A stretch of 7,251 nucleotides of DNA from an uncultured Traorella sp. GTDB taxonomy: Bacteria; Bacillota_I; Bacilli_A; Erysipelotrichales; Erysipelotrichaceae. A program made the translations under genes and the position numbers. The notes under the pieces were generated by a model. That model saw only the letters and a list, made by a program, of their open reading frames with translations. It searched no databases and was not told where the DNA came from. Below are positions 1-6,519 of the stretch, piece by piece (position 1 is the stretch's first letter; each line of letters starts with the position of its first letter). Location: contig CAMEIZ010000095.1 in the NCBI GenBank assembly GCA_945919165.1, forward strand, positions 1 to 7,251. Reading direction: 5' to 3'.

Positions 1-1
1 T

Positions 2-268
2 GAAGAAAAGCAAGGGCAAGGCGGAGAATATTTTGCTTCTGAAATGGAACAAGAAGAAACTCAAAACTTTAAACAAAGCGAGTTTCAAGACCGTTCTGCT
101 CAGCTTCGTGCGTCGTTGGATAGTCTTGCTATGGCAAATGCAGGGTCTATCATGTTTATGAAAACCCTTAAAGATAAAGAAGAAGAAAATAAGAAAAAGA
201 AAAATCTTCATAAACACTCTATAGATAGCGAAAACGAGGAAATTGAAGAAGAAATTTTTGATGAATAA
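2..268 (+). CDS. C-terminal fragment of an unrecognised charged protein
   Basis: The frame is open from the left edge to a TAA at 266-268, so the real start lies outside the window; the Met at 44 is probably internal. The visible 88 residues are very hydrophilic: Glu/Gln-rich at first, a short less charged stretch (LDSLAMANAGSIMFMKTL, about 51-68 of the visible part), then a Lys-rich run and an acidic tail ending EEIFDE. No catalytic motif, membrane segment or signal is visible and I do not recognise the family. Charged tails like this occur in plasmid and conjugative-element proteins, but that is only a guess. The antisense frame is also stop-free here, but translates to Phe-rich nonsense, which supports the + strand reading. 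The gene points head-on into a truncated permease gene, and the stop codon lies at the junction, so its last residues may not be native. Confidence 0.6.
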   Translation, partial: EEKQGQGGEYFASEMEQEETQNFKQSEFQDRSAQLRASLDSLAMANAGSIMFMKTLKDKEEENKKKKNLHKHSIDSENEEIEEEIFDE

Positions 269-275
269 TTTAATA
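258..275. other. Junction between foreign DNA and truncated permease gene
   Basis: On the - strand, FtsX-permease-like protein sequence reads from 631 down to about 269 (ending DENKDYIK) and then turns into Phe-rich sequence that is the antisense of the charged + strand protein. Two unrelated genes therefore meet within a few bases. No room exists for a terminal inverted repeat between the + strand stop codon and the permease sequence, which argues against an ordinary insertion-sequence end. Recombination, integration of a larger element, a deletion, or a contig misjoin all remain possible. The exact breakpoint cannot be fixed because only one side is in view. Confidence 0.55.
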
Positions 276-631
276 TAATCTTTATTTTCATCGCTCATAT
301 CATGAGGAATGGTCATAACCTTGTAAACATATTCAACAGTATCAATCTTAAACAAAGCATCTATACTGTGAGTTGCATGAACACCTTCAATTCCCTCAAT
401 TTTTCTGATTTCATCAATATCTTCTTCCACAAATCCCAAAGTGGAATAAATCTGAATATCCTGAAGGTTATTCTCATCAAAATAAGCATCTGCCGTTTCT
501 TTCATTAATGGAGCACTTGCTTTGACCCCTGCAAAAAAGGCAACTCCAATCGCCACGATGGCAAAAATTGAAAGAAAGCGTCCAATATTTTTTCTGATCT
601 CACGCAAAACATCTAAATATATCTTTTTCAT
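269..631 (-). pseudogene. Truncated FtsX-type ABC transporter permease (N-terminus only)
   Basis: ATG at 631-629 overlaps the TAA of the upstream ATPase gene by one base (TAATG), so the two are translationally coupled. The product begins MKKIYLDVLREIRKNIGRFL, then a hydrophobic helix (about residues 19-36, SIFAIVAIGVAFFAGVKA), then an extracytoplasmic stretch with ADAYFDENNLQDIQIYSTLG and EIEGVHATHS-like motifs. This is the usual N-terminus of large FtsX/MacB-type permeases of Gram-positive bacteria, which normally run several hundred to over 1000 residues with further membrane helices. Only about 121 residues are recognisable before the frame passes into unrelated sequence near 269. No stop occurs before the window edge, so a fusion read-through product is formally possible, but all other membrane helices are missing. 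The transporter is most likely non-functional unless the junction is an assembly error. Confidence 0.75.
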
Positions 632-1335
632 TACCACTCAATACTTTCTACAGGGGTTGGATTTTCATTAATGGTAATACTGCTGATTTTACCGCTTTTG
701 ACTTTGATCACTTTATCTCCCATAGGTGTTAATGCCAAATTATGCGTAATGACAATGACCGTCATTTTATTCTTTCGGCAGGTATCCTGAAGAAGTTTCA
801 AAATCTGTTTTCCGGTATTATAATCCAATGCACCCGTTGGTTCATCACATAATAGAAGCTTTGGGTTTTTCGCAAGAGCTCGAGCAATGGCAACTCTTTG
901 CTGTTCTCCTCCTGAAAGCTGAGCTGGGAAATTATCCTTTCTTCCCAGTAAACCAACATTTTCAATTGTTTCCATAATATCAAGAGGATCTTTGCTGATT
1001 TCACATGCCAATTCTACATTTTCACGCACTGTCAGGTTTTGAACAAGATTATAAAACTGGAATACAAAACCAATATCAAAGCGTCGATAGGTCGTCAGCT
1101 GTTTGGCATTGTATTGCGAAATATCATTACCATCTACAAAAATACTTCCGCTAGTAGGAGAATCCATACCGCCTAAAATATTCAATATGGTAGACTTCCC
1201 GGCACCGCTGGCTCCGGCAATGACCACAAATTCACCTTTTTTTATCTGAAAATCTACACCGTCCAAAGCAGGAATATCTACTTCTCCAACATGATAGATT
1301 TTACGGACATCTTTGAATTCAATAAATTCGCTCAT
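631..1335 (-). CDS. ABC transporter ATP-binding protein, MacB/LolD-like family
   Basis: The 234-residue protein is a full-length cytoplasmic ATPase subunit that would energise the adjoining FtsX-type permease. All ABC motifs are present: Walker A GASGAGKST (41-49), Q-loop Gln93 (FVFQFYNL), signature LSGGEQQ (140-146), Walker B LLLCDEP with Asp164/Glu165, D-loop GALD (168-171) and switch His198. The FQFYNL and DEPTGALD segments are typical of the MacB/LolD/FtsE branch, which works with FtsX-fold permeases in mechanotransmission or export rather than with import permeases. The start ATG has a GGAGG site 7 bases upstream (1343-1347), and a promoter lies at 1354-1383. The substrate is unknown; relatives next to two-component systems often act in resistance to cell-envelope-active peptides, but nothing here proves that. 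Its permease partner is cut short about 360 bases downstream. Confidence 0.93.
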   Translation of the reverse strand: MSEFIEFKDVRKIYHVGEVDIPALDGVDFQIKKGEFVVIAGASGAGKSTILNILGGMDSPTSGSIFVDGNDISQYNAKQLTTYRRFDIGFVFQFYNLVQNLTVRENVELACEISKDPLDIMETIENVGLLGRKDNFPAQLSGGEQQRVAIARALAKNPKLLLCDEPTGALDYNTGKQILKLLQDTCRKNKMTVIVITHNLALTPMGDKVIKVKSGKISSITINENPTPVESIEW

Positions 1336-1353
1336 AAAAATTCCTCCATTTTA

Positions 1354-1383
1354 ATTATACATAGAATCAAATCAAAATTTCAA
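1354..1383 (-). promoter_or_regulatory. Promoter of the ABC transporter operon
   Basis: On the - strand, TTGAAA (1383-1378) and a perfect TATAAT (1359-1354) are 18 bases apart, a sigma-A-type promoter. It overlaps the last codons of azlD. Transcription would begin near 1347, right at the GGAGG site of the ATPase gene, giving a very short leader. The transporter could also be read through from azlCD, since no terminator is seen in the 31-base gap. Confidence 0.55.
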
Positions 1384-1660
1384 TAAACAAAACTCCTAAA
1401 ACGGCTATTGCTGCCACTTCAATCAGGCTTTTTTCTTTCCATGCAAATATCATAGCAGCCAGTGCACCAACCACACTGGCAGCAAGTGAACGCGTACATG
1501 TAAATATTGCCGGAAACGTCATACATGATAAGACAACACATGGGATATATTCCAAAGAGCTTTGAAGATATAGATTTGTTATTTTTTTCTGAAATAAGAC
1601 AATAGGAAGCATTCGTATCAAATACGTTACCACTGCCATCACAATCACACTCTGAATCAT
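1367..1660 (-). CDS. azlD: AzlD family branched-chain amino acid export subunit
   Basis: The 97-residue hydrophobic protein has the length and pattern of the small AzlD/YgaH subunit: an N-terminal helix with TYLIRMLPIVLF (12-23), a conserved region around LEYIPCVVLSCMTFPAIF, then two further hydrophobic stretches ending VLGVLFIEILI. About three to four membrane helices are expected. In the family, AzlC and AzlD together form an exporter of branched-chain amino acids and toxic analogues such as azaleucine. The ATG at 1660 overlaps the azlC stop in an ATGA, and an AAAGGATGA site sits just upstream of it inside azlC, so the two are made in a coupled way. Assignment to the family is firm; the actual substrate is inferred. 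Confidence 0.9.
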   Translation of the reverse strand: MIQSVIVMAVVTYLIRMLPIVLFQKKITNLYLQSSLEYIPCVVLSCMTFPAIFTCTRSLAASVVGALAAMIFAWKEKSLIEVAAIAVLGVLFIEILI

Positions 1661-2361
1661 ATTTCATCCTTTCTGATTGGAAATGCCAATGCCATAAAAG
1701 CACTTACCACAATGGTGATAATAATAATCATCCAGCCGCTTCCAATATGAAGACTCGGCACAAACGCAAATATACAGCTTAACGCAACACTGAGCACAAT
1801 TGCCAAGGCTTTGTGGCGATCTTTTTTTGCCTGAGGCAAAATAATGGCAACAAACATCCCATACAAGGCAATATTCATCGCATCACTGATTGCTTCAGGA
1901 AGCAGACTGCCTAGAAGAGCACCCATAAAAGATCCCAATACCCAACCTATATAAGCCGGTGTCAGCAAGCCCAAAAAATAAGAAAGTGTCAAAGGCATTT
2001 CTTTTGTCAATGAGACAGCATAAATCTCATCTGTGATACCAAATGCTAAGATCATTCTCTTGAATCGGGACATTTTTTCATCAACGCGCTGCGATAATGA
2101 AAGAGACATTAAGGCATATCTTAAATTGATAATGAATGTGGTAAAAGCTATTTCCATCATCGAAGCATTCATGACGATCAGATTCAAGCCGGCAAACTGA
2201 CCGGCACTTGTCAAATTGGTAGCAGAGATAAAAACAGCCATTTCAATTGGCAGTAAGGCATTTTTTACCATCATGCCAAAAGCCATGCTGACACCAAAAT
2301 AACCAATACCAATTGGCATACCGTTTTTAACTCCATCTTTATAATCTATGTTATGGTTCAT
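1657..2361 (-). CDS. azlC: AzlC family branched-chain amino acid export permease
   Basis: The 234-residue membrane protein matches AzlC/YgaZ in length and motifs: DGVKNGMPIGIGYFGVSMAFG near the N-terminus (9-29), SAGQFAGLNLIV (52-63), NLRYALMSLSLSQR (about 79-92), where family members have a similar Arg-containing loop, and GITDEIYAVSL (about 108-118). About five or six hydrophobic helices are visible. It is the large subunit of a branched-chain amino acid exporter with AzlD. The ATG at 2361 was chosen because the family's YKDG-type segment begins only 7 residues later; the next Met (residue 15) would cut into that segment. No Shine-Dalgarno site precedes this ATG; a -10 box lies 7 bases upstream, so the mRNA may be leaderless. 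Unlike Bacillus azlBCD, no Lrp-type regulator gene is adjacent; a two-component pair lies divergently. Confidence 0.92.
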   Translation of the reverse strand: MNHNIDYKDGVKNGMPIGIGYFGVSMAFGMMVKNALLPIEMAVFISATNLTSAGQFAGLNLIVMNASMMEIAFTTFIINLRYALMSLSLSQRVDEKMSRFKRMILAFGITDEIYAVSLTKEMPLTLSYFLGLLTPAYIGWVLGSFMGALLGSLLPEAISDAMNIALYGMFVAIILPQAKKDRHKALAIVLSVALSCIFAFVPSLHIGSGWMIIIITIVVSAFMALAFPIRKDEI

Positions 2362-2375
2362 GATAATGATTATAT
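2361..2375. promoter_or_regulatory. Possible Fur/PerR-type operator over azlC start
   Basis: The sequence TGATAATGATTATAT matches the Bacillus 7-1-7 Fur consensus TGATAATnATTATCA at 12 of 14 fixed positions, and the PerR consensus TTATAATnATTATAA at 12 of 14. It covers the azlC -10 and the first base of its start codon, where a bound repressor would block transcription. The region is AT-rich, so a chance match is a real possibility, and no Fur-family gene is in the window. Confidence 0.35.
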
Positions 2376-2399
2376 CATTTTTTCTTTAATTCTTGTCAG
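2369..2399 (-). promoter_or_regulatory. azlCD promoter with extended -10, likely leaderless
   Basis: On the - strand, an extended -10 element TGATATAAT (2377-2369) has a perfect TATAAT core. A CTGACA -35-like hexamer lies at 2399-2394, with a long 19-base spacer. Only 7 bases (CATTATC) separate the -10 from the azlC ATG, so transcription should start at or within a base of the start codon. No ribosome binding site is present. Confidence 0.55.
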
Positions 2400-2424
2400 T
2401 TTTCATCAAAATTTCACACAATTA

Positions 2425-2450
2425 TGTTACACTATTTCTGAGGTGAGAGT
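2425..2450 (+). promoter_or_regulatory. Extended -10 and ribosome binding site of the two-component operon
   Basis: TGTTACACT (2425-2433) fits an extended -10 element (TGn plus TACACT); no good -35 hexamer lies at the expected distance. GAGGTGA (2440-2446) is a strong Shine-Dalgarno site ahead of the ATG at 2451. The leader would be very short, as with the other promoters in this window. Confidence 0.4.
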
Positions 2451-3116
2451 ATGATTCGACTATTAATTGTTGATGACGAAGAGAAAATTCGTGCTTTGAT
2501 CAAAAAATATGCTTTATATGAACATATGGAAGCAGATGAAGCAAGTAATGGTTATGAAGCCATTGAAGCTGTTCAAAAAGAAAAATATGACTGTATTATC
2601 ATGGACATTATGATGCCTTTTTGCGATGGCTACACGGCTACCAAAAAAATCCGTGAATTTTCTAATACACCCATTATCATGTTATCAGCAAAAGGAGAAG
2701 AATATGATCGTATTAAAGGCTTTGAACATGAAGTCGATGATTATGTTGTCAAACCTTTTTCAATGCAGGAGCTGATGATGCGGGTGAAAGCCATTATCAA
2801 ACGAACACAAAATGCCTCTTTTGATGTCTTTACTTATAAAGGTCTGACCATCAATTACAGCGCTCATATTGTCGAAGTCAACGGAAAAAGAGCTCATCTT
2901 TCACCGAAAGAATATGATTTATTATGTTATCTAGTAAAAAATAAAAATGTTGCACTGACAAGAGAACAGTGTATTTCTGTTGTCTGGGGATATGATTTCT
3001 TCGGTGATGATCGTACTTTAGATACTCATGTTAAAACACTCAGAAAAAATCTACAGGAATATGCTGACTGTATTGTAACTGTACGAGGGGTGGGATATCG
3101 TTTTGAAACTGAATAG
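2451..3116 (+). CDS. OmpR/PhoB-family response regulator
   Basis: The 221-residue protein is a complete two-domain DNA-binding response regulator. The receiver domain (1-115) has the acidic pair Asp8/Asp9, phospho-acceptor Asp52 in IIMDIMMP, switch Ser79 (MLSAK) and Lys101 in VVKPF. The winged-helix output domain (about 125-219) shows LSPKEYDLLCYLVKNKN, the recognition-helix segment RTLDTHVKTLRKNL and the wing TVRGVGYRF. The histidine kinase that should phosphorylate it starts 14 bases before this gene ends, so the pair is one operon. The target genes are unknown; the divergent azlCD and the ABC transporter genes beyond are the obvious local candidates, by position only. The start is supported by GAGGTGA just upstream. 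A small oddity is GFEHEVDDY where most family members have a GADDY-like loop. Confidence 0.95.
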   Translation: MIRLLIVDDEEKIRALIKKYALYEHMEADEASNGYEAIEAVQKEKYDCIIMDIMMPFCDGYTATKKIREFSNTPIIMLSAKGEEYDRIKGFEHEVDDYVVKPFSMQELMMRVKAIIKRTQNASFDVFTYKGLTINYSAHIVEVNGKRAHLSPKEYDLLCYLVKNKNVALTREQCISVVWGYDFFGDDRTLDTHVKTLRKNLQEYADCIVTVRGVGYRFETE

Positions 3117-4509
3117 ACATTCCATTCGTTTTAAGATACCTTTTTATTTGTTTACTTTTGTAATTTCATTGATTCTTCTTTTATGGATCTTAGAAATATT
3201 GTTATTAGATACGATTTATAAAAAAATTAAAACTGACGGTATTGTAAATGCCGGAAACTTTATTGCTGAACACATTCAGGAAAACAACCTTGATGAATAT
3301 ATCAATCAACTGGCAGTCAGCAATGATGCCTGCGTGATCATAGCCAATGAATACGGATCTATCATACATAAAAGTGATTCCTCAAGACAATGTTCCAAGG
3401 ATATCACCAACACAAATCGTTTCTTTGAAAGAATTACCAATGCCTTCAACAATCACAATACCTATATTGAAGAGGTTAAAGCCACAGAATTTATTGATTA
3501 TGGTTTTACGATACCGCTGAGAACCTATAATGAAATACAATACACTCATATTATTGAAAGTCCTCACGTTTATTATCTTTTCATGAATTCAACCATTACT
3601 CCAATCAATGCGACTGTGGATACTCTAAAAACCATTCTGGGCATCGTTACCATTGGCATGAGTGTCGTAGCTTTATTATTAGGAACTTACATTTCCAAGA
3701 AAATCATCTCGCCCATTCATGAACTAAACAAAAGTGCCAAACAGTTAGGTGGAAAGATTACTTTTAACGCGAAGGGTTATCAGGAAATTGAAGAGCTGAG
3801 TGCAACCCTTGATCAGGCAAATAAAGATCTGCATCAAGTTGAAAAACTAAGAAACGAGCTAATCAGTAATATTTCTCATGATTTGAGAACCCCTTTGACC
3901 ATGATCAGCGGTTATGCTGAAATGATGCGGGACATCCCAGAGGAAAATACCGCCGAAAATTTAAATGTGATTATTAATGAAACAAAATATCTCTCCCGTC
4001 TTGTCAATGATGTGTTAGATTTGAGTAAGCTGCAGGCTGGTGCACAAAAGCTGGAAAGGAAAAATTTCGATCTGACACAGATGATGTTAGATATTATCGA
4101 ACGTGTTAAAGCGTTAAGTGAAATCAATATAGAATTTCATTATGAACATCATGTATCTGTTTATGCTGATGAAGTCAAGATCACTCAGGTCTTCTACAAC
4201 ATTCTCAATAATGCCATTCATTATACAAAAGACCAGGTCATTGTGAGACAAATCGAAAAGAACAATTCAGTTCGCATTGAAATTCAGGACAATGGAGAAG
4301 GTATTGAAGCTGATGAAATAGATGATATCTGGAAATGCTATTACCGCAGTAAAAATCACAAGCGCCAGGTCAGCGGAAGTGGTTTAGGCCTCTATATCGT
4401 AAAACAAATCTTAGATCTCCATCACGCTAAATACGGTGTCAGCAGTCAACCCCATGAAGGAAGCAATTTCTATTTTGAAATAGAAAAAGATCTGAAAGCA
4501 TCATCATGA
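3103..4509 (+). CDS. Membrane sensor histidine kinase
   Basis: The 468-residue kinase begins with TTG at 3103; upstream there is an in-frame stop at 3076-3078 and no better start, and a GAGGGG stretch (3085-3090) can serve as ribosome binding site. It overlaps the response regulator by 14 bases. Layout: membrane helix 1 (about 11-35), extracytoplasmic sensor region (about 36-175), helix 2 (about 177-197), HAMP linker (about 198-250), the H-box SHDLRTPLT with phospho-acceptor His259, N-box NILNNAIHYT (366-375), G1 box DNGEGI (396-401) and G2 box GSGLGL (425-430). All residues for autophosphorylation and phosphotransfer to the neighbouring regulator are present. The sensor region shows no motif I recognise, so the signal is unknown. 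Its large size excludes the short BceS-type kinases that lack an extracytoplasmic domain. Confidence 0.94.
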   Translation: MKLNRHSIRFKIPFYLFTFVISLILLLWILEILLLDTIYKKIKTDGIVNAGNFIAEHIQENNLDEYINQLAVSNDACVIIANEYGSIIHKSDSSRQCSKDITNTNRFFERITNAFNNHNTYIEEVKATEFIDYGFTIPLRTYNEIQYTHIIESPHVYYLFMNSTITPINATVDTLKTILGIVTIGMSVVALLLGTYISKKIISPIHELNKSAKQLGGKITFNAKGYQEIEELSATLDQANKDLHQVEKLRNELISNISHDLRTPLTMISGYAEMMRDIPEENTAENLNVIINETKYLSRLVNDVLDLSKLQAGAQKLERKNFDLTQMMLDIIERVKALSEINIEFHYEHHVSVYADEVKITQVFYNILNNAIHYTKDQVIVRQIEKNNSVRIEIQDNGEGIEADEIDDIWKCYYRSKNHKRQVSGSGLGLYIVKQILDLHHAKYGVSSQPHEGSNFYFEIEKDLKASS

Positions 4510-4522
4510 TTTTAGTAAAAAT

Positions 4523-4556
4523 AAACCCGTCCATGTTAGAACATGAGCGGGTTTTT
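4523..4556 (+). terminator. Rho-independent terminator after the two-component operon
   Basis: The arms AAACCCG (4523-4529) and CGGGTTT (4548-4554) pair perfectly. A T-G pair and one mismatch follow, then CATGT (4532-4536) pairs with ACATG (4541-4545) around a TAGA loop. A run of five T closes it. A-rich DNA on the other side means it may also stop - strand transcripts from the hydrolase operon. Confidence 0.9.
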
Positions 4557-4691
4557 ATATAAAGGATTCGCTTTTTTTGTAACATAAACATTAAGCTTAG
4601 TTTTTGATCCACCATCTCTTTGATAACATTATTCTTTTATATCTTCGTCAACTAATTAATGATTATGTACAATCACTGACATGAAACTTTT
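4557..4691. other. Intergenic region without a recognisable gene
   Basis: This AT-rich stretch lies between the two-component terminator and the hydrolase stop codon. I see no coding frame and no second terminator for the hydrolase operon. A weak - strand promoter-like pair (TTGACG at 4651-4646, TGTTAT at 4628-4623, 17-base spacer) is present and would direct a roughly 95-base transcript into the 4523-4556 hairpin. Confidence 0.4.
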
Positions 4692-5678
4692 CTAAATTGC
4701 TTCATTAAAAATAGGTTCAATGGAATGTTTGATGAATTCAATTCTGTCTTTTGGTTTTGGAATAAAAGATGAGGCAATAGCTACCACAAGTTTTAGATTC
4801 GGATTGACATAAATAATATTGCCGCCATCTCCCATAGCTGCATATCCATGATCATTATCATGCCCTAGCCACCATAGATATCCATAATTCAGGTCACGTT
4901 CTTCCCAATAACTATGTTTCTGAGTGCTTTCCTTTACCCATTTAGAAGAAACAATCTGAGAATTCTTCCATCTTCCCTCATTCAGATAAAGCTGACCGAT
5001 TTTTGCCATATCTTGAGCAGACAAACAAAGACCCCATCCAGCTGTATTTACCCCCTTTGGATCAGCCACCCATCCATTATTATATAAAGATTTATAAAAA
5101 GCAAACTGTTCTTCCTTACTGTGAAAAGTAATACTTTTCAGCGGTTCTATTTGAAGCGGAATAAATAAATTTTCATTAGCAAAATCTATCACCGGCTGGG
5201 CGGTTGATTGAACCAATATACCGCTTAAAAGATCTAATCCAAGCAAAGGTATATAACGAAACTTACCAACTTCTTGTTTTCCCCCTAATAAATCAAGAGA
5301 ACTCTTTACCCAATCCTCACTTGTAAAATACTTTTTATAAGGAGCATGCTTGTATTTATACGGAGCAGTCATGGTTATAATATCTTTTAATGTAATCTTT
5401 TGAATTGTTTTCTCATTTCTTTTTATTTTATAACCTTCAAAAAAATCTAAAACCTTTTGATCTACACCTTGAATCATTCCTTTATCAATCGCAATTCCAA
5501 TAAGAATTGAAACAATGCTTTTCGTAACAGAATAAATATGAATACGGCTTTGAACATTAGCATCATGAAAATACTTCTCATAAACTGTTTCTTGATTTTG
5601 TATGATTTGAATGCCCAATATATTTGAATACTCTTCTTTGATTTGTCTTTCTAAATCATTCAATTTATCTTGTTTCAT
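4692..5678 (-). CDS. Cytoplasmic serine hydrolase of the beta-lactamase/esterase fold
   Basis: This 328-residue protein belongs to the class C beta-lactamase-like serine hydrolases (Pfam Beta-lactamase type). The nucleophile motif is S50-V-T-K53 in IHIYSVTKSIVSILIG. The second motif, usually Tyr-x-Asn, appears as Y142-I-P in KFRYIPLLGLDLLSGIL; the Tyr is kept but the Asn is not. The third region is GYAAMGDGGNIIYVNP, in place of a classical KTG. No signal peptide or membrane anchor is seen, so it should act in the cytoplasm, which fits an esterase or amidase on a small molecule better than a cell-wall enzyme; the substrate is unknown. I chose the ATG at 5678, preceded by AAAGGA 6 bases away and overlapping the MerR stop as ATGA, over an upstream TTG at 5702 without a good site. 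It is the second gene of the MerR operon. Confidence 0.88.
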   Translation of the reverse strand: MKQDKLNDLERQIKEEYSNILGIQIIQNQETVYEKYFHDANVQSRIHIYSVTKSIVSILIGIAIDKGMIQGVDQKVLDFFEGYKIKRNEKTIQKITLKDIITMTAPYKYKHAPYKKYFTSEDWVKSSLDLLGGKQEVGKFRYIPLLGLDLLSGILVQSTAQPVIDFANENLFIPLQIEPLKSITFHSKEEQFAFYKSLYNNGWVADPKGVNTAGWGLCLSAQDMAKIGQLYLNEGRWKNSQIVSSKWVKESTQKHSYWEERDLNYGYLWWLGHDNDHGYAAMGDGGNIIYVNPNLKLVVAIASSFIPKPKDRIEFIKHSIEPIFNEAI

Positions 5679-6499
5679 CTTTTTTCCTTTCTGATAGGAC
5701 AATAAACCTCCGTAATCAATTCACTTTCATTTTGGATAACTGAAGGATCATTTACATATACCTCATAAAGAGCTTGAGAATTCACAAATCCATTTTCCTT
5801 CATCCATTTTTGCTGTCTTGCATAAACATCTGACAATTGTGAATAACTCCCATGAACAACTGTTTTCAGACATAAACCAGGATCAAATTCTCTTGTTTTG
5901 GAAGATGATTCTTTCACAGGAATAGCAAACTCACTGTCTAATCCCATAGCTGTATATTCGCCGCTGTGAAACAGTACCATAGGCGGTGCTGCCATGGTAT
6001 ATGATTGTTGTTGGATCTGAGTAAATAGTTTTGAAAAACAATCTTGATATTCAAAAACAAAATCTGTTTCCATTACCATTTTACGGATGAACAGCAAAGT
6101 CATCTTTTTTACTTCAACAAGTTCCACATCTATGTCATCAAGGTAAGACATCAAAGGCTTTCCCTCTTTAAGATGAAAAAGATCTTGATTTAACTGCTCC
6201 AGGTTTTTTTTACTTTCCTCAATTTGTTTTTCCATCTCTTTTTTCTTGTTTAAAAAAGAGGATTGAAGCTTTTCACTTTGATTTTCACTTCCAAGTATTT
6301 CTTTAATTTCCTCTAATGAAAAATGATATGACTTTAAGCGGGCAATCATTAACATGGTCTCTAATTGATCGATTGAATAATATCGATAACCCGTTTGCGG
6401 ATGAACACTCACTGGCTTGATCAAACCCAATTCCTCATAATAGCGAAGTGTTTTAGATGATACTCTGCATATCTTGGAAAGCTCGGCGATTTACAGCAT
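5675..6499 (-). pseudogene. MerR-family regulator with GyrI-like domain, TAA at codon 3
   Basis: An ideal Shine-Dalgarno site (AAGGAGG, 6512-6506) and ATG (6499-6497) are followed by CTG and then TAA (6493-6491). Past this stop the frame is open for 271 codons to TGA at 5675, and reads as a standard MerR protein: the winged-helix IAELSKICRVSSKTLRYYEE-LGLIKP, then TGYRYYSIDQLETMLMI, a coiled coil (about 75-120 of the would-be 274 residues) and a BmrR/GyrI-like effector domain from about 120, ending VYCPIRKE. So only one codon is defective; AAA or CAA there would restore a usual M-L-x-I start. A fallback TTG at 6430 would lose most of the DNA-binding helices and has no well-placed ribosome site. 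Such regulators sense small molecules and activate their own operon; here the partner is the hydrolase downstream. Sequencing error remains possible. Confidence 0.82.
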
Positions 6500-6519
6500 A
6501 GAACTCCTCCTTTGACTTT

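Noticed and set aside
302..508. Short + strand open frame between the left gene and the ATPase.
   Set aside because: It lies antisense to the clearly recognisable permease N-terminus and has no ribosome binding site or family resemblance.
2..631. Continuous - strand open frame from the permease start to the left window edge, suggesting one longer permease.
   Set aside because: Below about 269 the translation becomes Phe-rich sequence that is the antisense of a coherent charged + strand protein; the absence of stops follows from that protein lacking TTA, CTA and TCA codons.
4661..4681. TGATT-6 bases-AATCA inverted repeat near the end of the hydrolase gene, possibly an operator.
   Set aside because: It is short, AT-rich and lies downstream of a convergent gene end with no promoter to control.
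5679..5702. TTG at 5702 as the hydrolase start.
   Set aside because: The ATG at 5678 has AAAGGA at good spacing and an ATGA overlap with the preceding gene; the extra residues from 5702 are simply the ribosome-site region read as protein.
5675..6430. Treating the TTG at 6430 as the true start of the regulator.
   Set aside because: It would delete most of the MerR DNA-binding helices, has a poorly spaced ribosome site, and the sequence upstream clearly encodes the missing helices in the same frame after an ideal start at 6499.
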